Shown in pieces: positions 35,446 through 43,776 of a DNA stretch of 64,000 bases. The position numbers were made by a program, and so were the translations under genes. The stretch covers positions 251,702-315,701 of the forward strand of contig NZ_JADPJH010000022.1 of assembly GCF_023073315.1 (NCBI RefSeq). The letters are read 5' to 3'. The DNA comes from Bradyrhizobium sp. 1 (lineage in GTDB: Bacteria > Pseudomonadota > Alphaproteobacteria > Rhizobiales > Xanthobacteraceae). The stretch's first letter is position 1. Each line of letters begins with the position of its first letter. The notes below the pieces were generated by a model that was not told the origin of the DNA, did not search any database, and was given only the letters and a program-made list of their open reading frames with translations.

Positions 35446-35494
35446 GCACACCGCCTGTCATGTGGATGGCAGCTAGCCACCCCCGGCGGTGTGC
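35446..35494 (-). promoter_or_regulatory. Alternative leader hairpin of the ilvB attenuator
   Basis: Transcript arms GCACACCGCC (35494-35485) and GGCGGTGTGC (35455-35446) pair perfectly over ten bases. The 5' arm covers the last sense codons of the leader peptide (His-Thr-Ala), and the 3' arm ends three bases before the terminator stem. A nested stem GGGTGGC/GCCATCC lies in its loop and includes the leader stop codon. A ribosome stalled at the Ile/Leu/Val codons would leave this stem free to form; one that reaches the stop codon would disrupt it. How it excludes the terminator is not resolved by eye. Confidence 0.6.
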
Positions 35495-35538
35495 CTGGGT
35501 ACGACGGCGATAAGGAGTTTGGTAATAATGTTGCGCAT
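35473..35538 (-). CDS. ilv leader peptide (attenuation)
   Basis: A 21-codon frame, too short for ordinary gene callers: MRNIITKLLIAVV followed by PRHTAGGG and TAG. Codons 4, 5 and 10 are Ile, 8 and 9 Leu, 12 and 13 Val, so seven of ten consecutive codons are branched-chain. It begins about 26 bases after the predicted transcription start and is followed by alternative hairpins and a T-run terminator before ilvB. This is the expected form of a ribosome-mediated attenuator that senses charged tRNA-Ile, -Leu and -Val. Confidence 0.85.
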   Translation of the reverse strand: MRNIITKLLIAVVPRHTAGGG

Positions 35539-35570
35539 GGCGGTCGCTCAGCTTCCCAAAGGTTGCGCGA

Positions 35571-35598
35571 AACATAACGACCAAAGCCCCGATGTCAA
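35571..35598 (-). promoter_or_regulatory. Sigma-70-type promoter of the ilv leader
   Basis: On the minus strand TTGACA (35593-35598) and TATGTT (35571-35576) are separated by 16 bases. Transcription would begin near 35564, upstream of the leader peptide at 35538 and downstream of miaA. The -35 hexamer is a full consensus match. Confidence 0.7.
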
Positions 35599-35691
35599 GG
35601 CAAAGCGGTCGTTCCCGCGCGATTTCGGAAGTGTAGCGGTGTTCCCGGGGTTCGGCGAGAGGTAAATGGGGAGCGTCGGCACAAAAGCGCG

Positions 35692-36648
35692 TCAGCCGGG
35701 GTCGCGCGCCGCGTTCACGATCGCAGCGAGCCATCCCCTCGCCTCCTCCGGCTTCACCCATTCGAACTCCGGCAATTGGTGCCGGAACCAGGTGAATTGC
35801 CGTTTGGCGTAGTGGCGGGTATCCGCCCGCCCGATCGTGGCCGCCTCGTCCAGGCTGAGCTCACCGCGCAAATGCCGGATCAGGGCCGGCACACCATGGG
35901 CCTTCATCGCCGGCAAGAGCGGATCGAGGTGTCTCGCAGCAAGACGCTCGACCTCCCTCAAGGCGCCGGAGCCGAGCATGGCGTCGAAGCGGGCGTCGAT
36001 ACGGGCATAGAGCTCGTCGCGCTCGGGGGCGAGGTACACCGCGCGAAAACTGTCCTTTGGCAGCAAAGGTGGTTGGCCCTCGCGATGCCAGTCGAGCAGA
36101 GAGCGCCCGGTCGCCTCGACCACTTCGAGCGCGCGCGCGATCCGGGTGCGGTCGCGCAGGTTCAATCGCTCGGCCGCGCGGGAATCGCGCCGCGCGAGTT
36201 CCGCATGCAACGCCTCGACGCCGTTCCGCTCCAGCCGCGCGCGCACATCCTCGCGGAATTCGGCGGGGATCGGCGGCACCACGGAGAGACCCGCCGTCAG
36301 CGCCTTGAAATACAGCCCGGTGCCGCCGATGAAGATCGGAAGCCGGCCTTCGGCATGGGCTTCTTCGAGAGCCTTTGCCGCGTCGCTCACCCAGGCGCCG
36401 GCCGAGAAGTTCACGGCCGCATCGACATGGCCGTAAAGGCGATGCGGAACGCTCGCCTCATCGCCATGTGTGGGACGTGCAGTGATGATGCGCAGGTCGC
36501 GGTAGACCTGCATGGAATCGGCATTGATCACGGTGCCGCCCGTGCTGAGGGCCAGCTCGAGCGCCAGCGCCGACTTGCCGCTGGCGGTCGGGCCTGCGAT
36601 AAGCACGGCCTTGCCAACATGGCTTCTGCTGACTTGCCCCTCGCTCAC
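35692..36648 (-). CDS. miaA: tRNA dimethylallyltransferase
   Basis: Adds a dimethylallyl group to A37 of tRNAs that read UNN codons, the first step toward ms2i6A. The GTG start at 36648, preceded by TTTGAGG, gives 318 residues; longer reading would add an arginine-rich segment overlapping serB. The P-loop is GPTASGKS at about residue 14, followed by INADSMQVYRDLRI and the DSRAAERLNLRDRTRIARALEV region, then FTWFRHQ near the end (key residues of the tRNA-binding part). Its start codon is 11 bases from that of divergent serB. Confidence 0.94.
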   Translation of the reverse strand: MSEGQVSRSHVGKAVLIAGPTASGKSALALELALSTGGTVINADSMQVYRDLRIITARPTHGDEASVPHRLYGHVDAAVNFSAGAWVSDAAKALEEAHAEGRLPIFIGGTGLYFKALTAGLSVVPPIPAEFREDVRARLERNGVEALHAELARRDSRAAERLNLRDRTRIARALEVVEATGRSLLDWHREGQPPLLPKDSFRAVYLAPERDELYARIDARFDAMLGSGALREVERLAARHLDPLLPAMKAHGVPALIRHLRGELSLDEAATIGRADTRHYAKRQFTWFRHQLPEFEWVKPEEARGWLAAIVNAARDPG

Positions 36649-36659
36649 GAAAACCTCAA

Positions 36660-37565
36660 ATGTCCCTCGTCGCCACGCTGATCTGCAACCCCGACAATCC
36701 CGCGCTCGATAGCACCATCGTCGACGGCGCCCGCGCCGTGCTGCCTCAGGCAGCTCCTGCGCACTGGCTATTCGATGGGGTTGCCGTCGACATCCCCTTC
36801 GGCGGGCAGGATAACCTCGAAGGCGACCGTCACGCCATCGAACAGCGGTTGCGCGAGCTTCGCGGCGACCTGCCCATCGACATCGTCGTGCAGCCAACAG
36901 GCGTCCGGCGCAAGAAGCTTTTTCTCGCCGACATGGATTCCACCATGATCGGCCAGGAATGTATCGACGAGCTCGCCGATCTCGTCGGGATGAAGGCCCA
37001 TGTCGCCGGCATCACCGAACGTGCGATGCGCGGCGAGATCGAGTTCGAGCCGGCGCTGCGCGAGCGCGTGGCGCTGCTGAAGGACCTTCCCGCCGGCGTG
37101 GTCGACGAGGTCCTGGCCAAGCGCATCACGCTGACCCCGGGCGGCCGCGCGCTGGTCGCGACCATGCGCGCGCACGGCGCCTATACCTGCCTCGTCTCCG
37201 GCGGTTTTACGCTGTTCACGAGCGCGGTCGCCGCAAAAATCGGCTTCCAGGAGAATCGCGCCAACGAGCTCGTCGTGCGCGACGGCAAGTTCACCGGCGA
37301 GGTCAAGGAGCCGATTTTGGGCCGCGCCGCCAAGCTCGCGACGCTGGTGGATCTCATGGAGTCCTTCGATCTCGACGACATCGACTCACTGGCAGTCGGC
37401 GATGGCGCCAACGACCTCGCGATGATCCAGGCGGCAGGGCTCGGCGTCGCCTATCACGCGAAGCCCGCCGTGGCCGCGGCTGCGGCGGCACGGATCGATC
37501 ATGGCGATCTCACCGCGCTGCTGTATGCGCAGGGGTATCGGCGCGACGAGTTTGTGGAGGCGTAG
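36660..37565 (+). CDS. serB: Phosphoserine phosphatase
   Basis: Last step of serine synthesis: hydrolyses O-phosphoserine. The 301 residues comprise an N-terminal ACT-like part (about 1-80) and a HAD-fold phosphatase with motif I LADMDSTMIGQE (nucleophile Asp in DMDST) near residue 90, motif II LVSGGFTLF, Lys in the stretch VKEPILG and motif III VGDGANDLAMI. No Shine-Dalgarno sequence is visible before the ATG, and only 11 bases separate it from the miaA start, so expression signals overlap miaA. Confidence 0.95.
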   Translation: MSLVATLICNPDNPALDSTIVDGARAVLPQAAPAHWLFDGVAVDIPFGGQDNLEGDRHAIEQRLRELRGDLPIDIVVQPTGVRRKKLFLADMDSTMIGQECIDELADLVGMKAHVAGITERAMRGEIEFEPALRERVALLKDLPAGVVDEVLAKRITLTPGGRALVATMRAHGAYTCLVSGGFTLFTSAVAAKIGFQENRANELVVRDGKFTGEVKEPILGRAAKLATLVDLMESFDLDDIDSLAVGDGANDLAMIQAAGLGVAYHAKPAVAAAAAARIDHGDLTALLYAQGYRRDEFVEA

Positions 37566-37576
37566 CCTCCTCTCCG

Positions 37577-37679
37577 CCGTCATCACCCGCGAAAGCGGGT
37601 GATCCAGTATTCCAGAGACAGCGCTAGAGTACGGTGAAGCCGCGGCGTACTGGATGCCCCGGTCAAGCCGGGGCATGAC
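37577..37679. repeat. Paired hairpin repeat between serB and degP
   Basis: TCATCACCCGCGAAAGCGGGTGATCC and GCCCCGGTCAAGCCGGGGC (each an inverted repeat; only key arms CACCCGC/GCGGGTG and GCCCCGG/CCGGGGC) flank CGCGGCGTACTGGAT. This composite element is common between convergent genes in bradyrhizobia and may serve as a bidirectional transcript end, although T-runs are absent. Confidence 0.6.
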
Positions 37680-37703
37680 AGTGAGGTTGGAGCAGCTGAG
37701 TTC

Positions 37704-39197
37704 TTACTGCACGCTCAGCGCGACAAACCGCAGCTCGCCGTCGGCGTTCGAGACCAGCAGCAGCACGGACTTCTTGCCGTCCTTCTTGAGCTGGTCGACC
37801 CGCTTCTGGATGTCCGCACCGCTCGAGACGGCTTCCTGCGCGACCTCGACGATGACGTCGCCGGCAGAAAGGCGCTTCTCGGCAGCATCCGAATTGGCGT
37901 CGACATTGGTGACGACCACGCCCTTGACGCTCTCCTTGATCTTGTAGCGCGTGCGCAGATCCTTGTTCAGCGCGGCAAGATCGAGGCCGAGCGCCTTCTG
38001 CGTCACCGGCTTCTCGGGCGCCGGCTCGTCGGACTTCACCGCGGCCTGCACCTTGTCCGGATCCTGCAAACGGCCGAGCGTGACCTTCTTGGTCTGCTCC
38101 TCGCCCTTGCGGATGATGACGACGTCGACCTCCTTGCCGACCGCGGTGTCGGCGACGACGCGGGAGAGATCCTTGGGGTCCTTGACGTCCTTGCCGTCGA
38201 ACTTGACGACGACGTCGCCGGGCTCGATGCCGGCGGGCTTGGCCGGGCCCTTATCGTCGATGCCGGCGACCAGCGCGCCGCGCGGCGGCTTGATGTTGAG
38301 GCTCTCGGCGATCTCGTCGGTGACGCTCTGGATGCGCACGCCGAGCCAGCCGCGACGCAATTCGCCGAACTGGCGGAGCTGGTCGACGACACCCGCGACG
38401 GTCTTCGACGGCACAGCGAAGCCGATGCCGATCGAGCCGCCGGAGGGCGAGATGATCAGGGTGTTGACGCCGATGACATCGCCATCGAGGTTGAACAGCG
38501 GGCCGCCGGAATTGCCGCGATTGATGGCAGCGTCGGTCTGGATGTAGCTGTCATAGGGGCCCGAGGAGATGTCGCGGTTCTTGGCCGAGACGATACCTGC
38601 GGTCACCGTGCCACCGAGGCTGAAGGGGTTGCCGATCGCGACCACCCAGTCGCCAAGCCGGAGCTTGTCGGAATCGCCGAACTTCACCGAGACCAGCGGC
38701 TTCGGCGACTTGAACTTCAACACGGCAAGGTCGGTCTTCTTGTCGACGCCGACCAGTTCGGCCTTGATCTTGGTGCCGTCGTTGAGGATGACGTTGATCT
38801 CGTCGGCGTCCGCAATGACGTGGTTGTTGGTGACGACGACGCCTGATGTGTCGATGATGAAGCCGGAGCCAAGCGAATTGGTCTTTTTTGGCGGACCGTT
38901 GTCGCCGCCCTTGCTGCCGCCGCCGGGCCCCTTGCGGTTCTTGAAGAAGTCATCGAAGAACTCCTCGAAGGGCGAGCCGGGCGGCAATTGCGGCATGCTG
39001 TTGCTGCCGCCGCCCTTGGCTTCGACGGTCTGCGAGGTCGAGATGTTGACCACCGCGTCGATCACCTTCTCGGCGACATCGGCGATGCCCTCCGGTCCGC
39101 GCGCCTGAGCCGGCGTGCCGAACGCGCTGAAAGCACCGACAGCGAGCACGGCCAGCCCTAAGCGCAAGCGGGACGGGGCAATGATGGCTGCGGTCAT
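37704..39197 (-). CDS. Do/DegP-family periplasmic serine protease
   Basis: A 497-residue HtrA-type protease and chaperone for misfolded envelope proteins. Signal peptide (LRLGLAVLAVGAFSAFGTPAQA), protease domain with catalytic His126 (TNNHVIAD), Asp156 (KKTDLAVL) and Ser230 (INRGNSGGPLF), and two PDZ domains at about 280-380 and 400-490. A Gly/Ser/Lys-rich insertion follows FFKNRKGPGGG near residue 90 (the Q-linker region). It lies downstream of hflK-hflC-DUF2065, a set with a shared role in membrane protein quality control. Confidence 0.95.
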   Translation of the reverse strand: MTAAIIAPSRLRLGLAVLAVGAFSAFGTPAQARGPEGIADVAEKVIDAVVNISTSQTVEAKGGGSNSMPQLPPGSPFEEFFDDFFKNRKGPGGGSKGGDNGPPKKTNSLGSGFIIDTSGVVVTNNHVIADADEINVILNDGTKIKAELVGVDKKTDLAVLKFKSPKPLVSVKFGDSDKLRLGDWVVAIGNPFSLGGTVTAGIVSAKNRDISSGPYDSYIQTDAAINRGNSGGPLFNLDGDVIGVNTLIISPSGGSIGIGFAVPSKTVAGVVDQLRQFGELRRGWLGVRIQSVTDEIAESLNIKPPRGALVAGIDDKGPAKPAGIEPGDVVVKFDGKDVKDPKDLSRVVADTAVGKEVDVVIIRKGEEQTKKVTLGRLQDPDKVQAAVKSDEPAPEKPVTQKALGLDLAALNKDLRTRYKIKESVKGVVVTNVDANSDAAEKRLSAGDVIVEVAQEAVSSGADIQKRVDQLKKDGKKSVLLLVSNADGELRFVALSVQ

Positions 39198-39339
39198 TGG
39201 TATCTCCAGAAAAAAGATTCGGCGCCAGACTGCGCTCGAACGGGGGGACCGCGCAAGCGCGGACCTTAACGGGCCTCAAGACCCGGATAATATGGCCAAA
39301 AACCGGCCTCTCGCCTTCACTTTGGCGTTGGCGCGACGC

Positions 39340-39546
39340 TTAAATCGGTCGACGTATCACCCAGATCAGGATCAGGCCGGCTACCGCCGAACCGATCCCG
39401 ACCACCCGCAGAACATTGTCCGGCGTGGCGATGGCGCTCTTCATGGCCTTGCGCATCCAGTTCGGACTTGCCGCGAACATCAAGCCTTCCAGCACGAACA
39501 GAATGCCCAAGCCGATGAGGAAGTCGGCGAACGCAATGGACCTCAT
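39340..39546 (-). CDS. DUF2065 (YjeT-like) small membrane protein
   Basis: A 68-residue protein with two hydrophobic segments (FLIGLGILFVLEGLMFAAS and VVGIGSAVAGLILIWVI) joined by a basic loop containing WMRKAMKSA. The longer open frame upstream overlaps hflC and is rejected in favour of the ATG at 39546. DUF2065 genes commonly follow hflC in proteobacteria, as yjeT does in E. coli; function is unknown but the linkage suggests a part in the HflKC complex. Confidence 0.87.
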   Translation of the reverse strand: MRSIAFADFLIGLGILFVLEGLMFAASPNWMRKAMKSAIATPDNVLRVVGIGSAVAGLILIWVIRRPI

Positions 39547-39616
39547 CGGATTGGAACCTCCCGTTGTGCTGTTCTTGTCTGGACAAAGGGCGGCAGAACT
39601 GCCGCCCCTGTCTAGC

Positions 39617-40513
39617 TTACGGTTTCGCCGGCGTCTCGGTCGCCGTCTTGCCGGACGGGTTACCAAAGAACCGGAAGAAATCCGAGTCCGGCCGCAGCAG
39701 GAAGCGGGTGTCGCTCGACTTGAGCCCGTTCTCATAGGCCGACATCGAGCGGTAGAAGGCGAAGAAATCGGCGTCCCTGCCGTAAGCTTCCGCAAACAGA
39801 CGGTTGCGCTCGGCATCGCCCACGCCGCGCGTCTGCTCGGCCTGTGACCTGGCTTCCGCCTCGATCACGGTCGCCTCACGGTCGGCCTTCGACTTGATCT
39901 CCTGTGCCTTCTGACCGCCCTGCGCGCGGAACTCGGCGGCTTCGCGCTCACGCTCGGTCTTCATGCGCAGATAGACTGCCTGGCTGTTCTGCTCCGGCAA
40001 ATCGGCACGCCTGATACGGACGTCGACGACCTGGATGCCATAGCCGTCGGCCTCACGATCGAGCTGGTCGCGGATGCGCTGCATCAGCTTCTCGCGGTCG
40101 TCCCGCACCACGTTGATGAAGGTGACCTCGCCGAGCACGCGGCGCAGCGCCGCGTTCAGGAGCGTGGTGAGCTGGATGTTGGCGGCCTGGATCGAGCCGA
40201 CGCTCTGATAGAAGCGCAGCGCGTCCTTGATGCGGTAACGCGCGAAGGCGTCGACCACGAGCCGCTTCTGATCGGACGCGATTGCTTCCTGCGACGGGTT
40301 CTCCAGATCGAGGATCCGCTTGTCGATGTTGATCACCGAATTCCACGGCGCCTTGAAGTGCAGGCCGGGATCGGTGACGACGTCGACGGGCTTGCCGAAC
40401 TGCAGCACGATGGTCTGCTCGGTCTGCTGCACCGTGAACAGCGACATGTAGCCGACGATCACGACGAGCAGGAGGGCGAGCAGCGTGACGATACCTGTGA
40501 CCGGAGACCTCAT
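39617..40513 (-). CDS. hflC: HflC, FtsH protease modulator (SPFH/stomatin)
   Basis: A 298-residue protein with one N-terminal membrane anchor (VTLLALLLVVIVGYMSLFTV), then an SPFH/band-7 domain (EQTIVLQFGKPVDVVTDPG) and a coiled-coil stretch rich in Glu/Ala/Arg (EREREAAEFRAQGGQKAQ). With HflK it forms a cage around FtsH that limits access of membrane substrates. Its ATG overlaps the hflK stop codon (ATGA). Confidence 0.95.
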   Translation of the reverse strand: MRSPVTGIVTLLALLLVVIVGYMSLFTVQQTEQTIVLQFGKPVDVVTDPGLHFKAPWNSVINIDKRILDLENPSQEAIASDQKRLVVDAFARYRIKDALRFYQSVGSIQAANIQLTTLLNAALRRVLGEVTFINVVRDDREKLMQRIRDQLDREADGYGIQVVDVRIRRADLPEQNSQAVYLRMKTEREREAAEFRAQGGQKAQEIKSKADREATVIEAEARSQAEQTRGVGDAERNRLFAEAYGRDADFFAFYRSMSAYENGLKSSDTRFLLRPDSDFFRFFGNPSGKTATETPAKP

Positions 40514-41646
40514 CTTGTGGCTCCGCTCGATTGCTGACCGGTGGTAGGCGGCCGCTTGGTCGTCAATTCGCCGAGCGGCAAATACGGCACGACGCCCTGG
40601 CCCGCGGCGCCGCCATCATAAATGAGCTTGTCCGAGCCGCCGAGCACGCGCTCCATCGTCTCCAGATAGATTCGTTCACGCGTCACGTCGGGCGCCTTCT
40701 TGTATTCCTCGTAAACCTTCAGGAATCGCGAGCTCTGGCCCTTGGCCTCGGCGACCGTCTGCTCCCTGTAGCCTTCGGCGGCCTGCAGGATCTGCGCGGC
40801 ACGTCCGCGGGCCTGCGGCACCACCTGGTTGGCGTAAGTCTGCGCCTCGTTCTGCAACTGCTCGAGATTGGCGCGCGCCGCCTGGACGTCGCGGAACGCA
40901 GCGATCACGTCACCCGGCGGATCGACCTTCTGCATCTGCACCTGGGTGATCTGAATACCGGAGCCGTAGCCGTCGAGCGTCTTCTGCATCAATTCCTGCA
41001 CACCCTGCTCGGTCATGTTGCGCGCGCCGGTCAGGATCGGCTGGATCTGCGAGCGGCCGATCACCTCGCGCATCGCGCTCTCGGCGACCGCCTTCACGGT
41101 GCCTTCAGGGTTCTGGATGTTGAACAGGAAGTTGCCGACGCCATCAGGCTTGATCCGCCACAGCACGGTGAAATCGACGTCGACGATGTTCTCGTCGCCG
41201 GTCAGCATCAGGCTCTCTTCCGGCACGTCACGAATGGAGCGGCCGCGCCGCGCCGGATCGTCGATCAGCGTCATGCCGATGGAGATCGTGTTGACGCGCA
41301 GCGCCTTCGGCAGCAGCACCGTCTCGATCGGATAGGGCAAATGATAGTTCAGGCCAGGATCCACGGTGCGCACGTGCTTGCCGAAACGCAGCACGACGCC
41401 CTGTTCTTCAGACTGCACCCGGAAGAAGCCCGACAGCAGCCAGAACGCGATGATCAGCAGGATGATCAGCGTGATGCCGATGCCGGAGAAATAGCCGCCC
41501 GGCATCATCTGCTGGAGGCGATCCTGGCCACGCCGCAGAAGGTCTTCCAGATCCGGCGGCCTTGGCCCGACTGGTTGCGGGCCGTTGCCCCATGGTCCCT
41601 TCGGACCCGAGCCCCATGGGCCACCGCCCTGATTCTTCCACGGCAT
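40510..41646 (-). CDS. hflK: HflK, FtsH protease modulator (SPFH/stomatin)
   Basis: A 378-residue partner of HflC. The cytoplasmic N-terminus is Gly/Pro/Trp-rich (NQGGGPWGSGPKGPWGNG), followed by an anchor at about 57-73 (IGITLIILLIIAFWLLSGFF) and the SPFH domain (EQGVVLRFGKHVRTVDPG). A coiled region with LQNEAQTYANQVVPQARG precedes the C-terminus. GGAGAG upstream supports the start. It is followed at once by hflC. Confidence 0.95.
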   Translation of the reverse strand: MPWKNQGGGPWGSGPKGPWGNGPQPVGPRPPDLEDLLRRGQDRLQQMMPGGYFSGIGITLIILLIIAFWLLSGFFRVQSEEQGVVLRFGKHVRTVDPGLNYHLPYPIETVLLPKALRVNTISIGMTLIDDPARRGRSIRDVPEESLMLTGDENIVDVDFTVLWRIKPDGVGNFLFNIQNPEGTVKAVAESAMREVIGRSQIQPILTGARNMTEQGVQELMQKTLDGYGSGIQITQVQMQKVDPPGDVIAAFRDVQAARANLEQLQNEAQTYANQVVPQARGRAAQILQAAEGYREQTVAEAKGQSSRFLKVYEEYKKAPDVTRERIYLETMERVLGGSDKLIYDGGAAGQGVVPYLPLGELTTKRPPTTGQQSSGATR

Positions 41647-41806
41647 TCGACGCTCTCCTCGGCAGACCGGTACTAGAATTAACCCCGGCCCGCATTGTCC
41701 GGTCCGGCTTTATAGGGGACCGGCAGGTCCCTTACAACGCAGCCCTAGCCATCTTTCGAGCTAAGCTCGGGGGCAGAAAAGTCAATGTTAACATTGGCAA
41801 ATGCGG

Positions 41807-42319
41807 TTAATGGCGGGGCCGCCGACGATATGTCACATAGGAGTAGTCGGCGCTGTCGTCGGGGCCGGCGGGATGGCGGATACGCGCGACCTCATCCCAT
41901 TCTGCAGACACAATCGCGGGGAAGTGCGTGTCGCCTTCGACGCTGGCATGGACTTCCGTGATCTCGAGCCGATCCACCCGCGGCAATGCGCGCGTGTAGA
42001 TGTCGATCCCGCCAAAAATGATGATGTCTGTGACCGAGCGTCGCAGGGCGTCGCCCTGCGCGATGGCGAAGGCGTTTTCCAACGACGTCGTGACCACGGC
42101 ACCCGACGCGCGGTAGGCGAGATCGCGGGTGACGACGATGTTGGTGCGACCGGGCAGCGGCCGCCGCAGCGACTCGAACGTCTTCCGGCCCATGATGAGA
42201 GGCTTGTTCAACGTCATCGCCTTGAGGCGCTGCTGGTCCGCCTTCAGCCGCCAGGGAATCGTGTTGTCACGACCGATCACGCCGTTCTCTGCAACAGCGA
42301 CGATGAGCACGATCTCCAT
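41807..42319 (-). CDS. folA: Dihydrofolate reductase
   Basis: Reduces dihydrofolate to tetrahydrofolate with NADPH, regenerating the cofactor oxidised by ThyA. The ATG at 42319 (sharing a base with the stop of the acetyltransferase gene) gives 170 residues. Motifs: VAVAENGVIGRDNTIPWRL (substrate/Met20 loop region), LIMGRKTFESL, RTNIVVTRD and IIFGGIDIY. It is in the thyA cluster as in many Rhizobiales. Confidence 0.95.
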   Translation of the reverse strand: MEIVLIVAVAENGVIGRDNTIPWRLKADQQRLKAMTLNKPLIMGRKTFESLRRPLPGRTNIVVTRDLAYRASGAVVTTSLENAFAIAQGDALRRSVTDIIIFGGIDIYTRALPRVDRLEITEVHASVEGDTHFPAIVSAEWDEVARIRHPAGPDDSADYSYVTYRRRPRH

Positions 42320-42804
42320 CAGGTCGTCCCCCCGGCCAGCCGCGTCAGCGCCGGCCCGGTGACGCGGCACAGCGTCCAGTCGTCCATCATCGCCGCGCCG
42401 AGCGATTTGTAGAACGCGATCGACGGCGCATTCCAGTCGAGCACCGCCCATTGCAGGCGCGACCAGCCGTTGTCGACGCATTCCCTGGCGAGATGGACCA
42501 GCAGCGCCTTGCCGAGGCCCCTGCCCCGATGCGACGGCCGCACATACAAATCTTCGAGATAGATGCCGTGGCGGCCGCTGAAGGTGGAAAAATTCGTAAA
42601 CCACACCGCGAAGCCGACCGGCTCGCCGTCCCACTCCGCGATCGCGCAATAGAGCTGCGACCGCTCGCCGAACAGCGCGTCCGCGATGTCAGCCTCGGTC
42701 GCCTCGACCTCGTGCGATAGCTTCTCGTACTCGGCAAGCTCGCGGATGAAAGCAAGAACGAGCTCGGCTTCGCCCGGGCGCACACGACGGATGGTGAGCG
42801 ACAT
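42319..42804 (-). CDS. GNAT-family N-acetyltransferase
   Basis: A 161-residue GNAT protein resembling the diamine (SSAT-like) acetyltransferase branch: IRRVRPGEAELVLAFIRELAEYE at the N-terminus, then YLEDLYVRPSHRGRGLGKALL with the acetyl-CoA pyrophosphate-binding loop RGRGLGK, and NAPSIAFYKSLGA. Substrate unknown. It starts five bases after thyA and is coupled to folA, so it is co-transcribed with thymidylate synthesis genes without an evident metabolic link. Confidence 0.9.
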   Translation of the reverse strand: MSLTIRRVRPGEAELVLAFIRELAEYEKLSHEVEATEADIADALFGERSQLYCAIAEWDGEPVGFAVWFTNFSTFSGRHGIYLEDLYVRPSHRGRGLGKALLVHLARECVDNGWSRLQWAVLDWNAPSIAFYKSLGAAMMDDWTLCRVTGPALTRLAGGTT

Positions 42805-42809
42805 CGGCG

Positions 42810-43604
42810 TCAGACCGCGACCGCCGCCTTGATGTGCGGATGCGGGTCGTAGCCGACGAGTTCAAAGTCCTCATAGCGGAAGGAGAAGATGTCCTTCACC
42901 TCGGGATTGATCCGCATCACCGGCAGCGCGCGCGGCGCGCGCGTCAGCTGAAGCCGCGCCTGCTCGAGATGGTTGGAATAGAGATGCGTGTCGCCGAACG
43001 AATGCACGAAATCGCCGGGCTTCAGGCCCGTGACCTGCGCGACCATCAGGGTGAGCAGCGCGTAGGAGGCGATGTTGAAGGGCACGCCGAGGAACACGTC
43101 GGCCGAGCGCTGATAGAGCTGGCACGACAGCTTGCCGTTGGCGACGTAGAACTGGAACAGGCAGTGGCACGGCGGCAGCGCCATCTTGTCCACTTCGGCC
43201 GGATTCCAGGCCGAGACGATTAGGCGGCGCGAGTCCGGATTGCGCTTGATCATGTCGACTACGTTCGCGATCTGGTCGATGCTGCGTCCGTCAGGCGCGG
43301 GCCAGGAGCGCCACTGATGGCCGTAGACCGGGCCAAGATCGCCATTGGCGTCGGCCCACTCGTCCCAGATGGTGACGCCGTTGTCCTTGAGGTACTTGAT
43401 GTTGGTGTCGCCCTTCAGGAACCACAGCAGCTCATGCACGATCGCCTTCAGCGGCAGCCGCTTGGTGGTCAGCATCGGGAAGCCGGCGGACAGATTGAAG
43501 CGCATCTGATGGCCGAACACCGAGAGCGTGCCGGTGCCGGTCCGGTCGGTCTTCTCGGCGCCGTCTGAAAGAATCCGCTCGAGCAGGTCCTGATACTGGT
43601 GCAT
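42810..43604 (-). CDS. thyA: Thymidylate synthase
   Basis: Converts dUMP to dTMP using methylenetetrahydrofolate. The ATG at 43604 gives 264 residues, the same length as E. coli ThyA; an in-frame start 26 codons earlier is rejected. Motifs: DRTGTGTLSVFG at the N-terminus, LLWFLKGDTN, the active-site Cys in LPPCHCLFQFYV and the dUMP-binding RSADVFLGVPFNIASYALL (key residues RSAD and N). First gene of the thyA-GNAT-folA-hflKC cluster. Confidence 0.97.
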   Translation of the reverse strand: MHQYQDLLERILSDGAEKTDRTGTGTLSVFGHQMRFNLSAGFPMLTTKRLPLKAIVHELLWFLKGDTNIKYLKDNGVTIWDEWADANGDLGPVYGHQWRSWPAPDGRSIDQIANVVDMIKRNPDSRRLIVSAWNPAEVDKMALPPCHCLFQFYVANGKLSCQLYQRSADVFLGVPFNIASYALLTLMVAQVTGLKPGDFVHSFGDTHLYSNHLEQARLQLTRAPRALPVMRINPEVKDIFSFRYEDFELVGYDPHPHIKAAVAV

Positions 43605-43725
43605 GTGCGATAGAGCCTTTGGGGAGGCGGCGAACTTAACGGCCGCCCCGGCGCTGCGACAGCGGCGATTCGCCGTCTGCACCCATTATACCCGGAAAAG
43701 GTGAGTGCTCCCGAGGCAAACGACA

Positions 43726-43752
43726 AGGGGCGGAACTCAACGCTCCGCCCCT
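43726..43752 (-). terminator. Hairpin downstream of the tctC-like gene
   Basis: AGGGGCGGA (43726-43734) and TCCGCCCCT (43744-43752) form a perfect nine-pair stem with a nine-base loop, 25 bases after the stop codon. Only TTG and TTT bursts follow on the minus strand, so termination strength is uncertain. Confidence 0.5.
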
Positions 43753-43776
43753 CGCCTATCAGCTTGAAAGTGCTGG

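Noticed and set aside
33558..35513. 651-codon plus-strand open frame opposite ilvB
   Set aside because: Composition is rich in Arg, His, Asp and Gly as expected of an antisense reading of ilvB; no ribosome-binding site and no recognisable domain.
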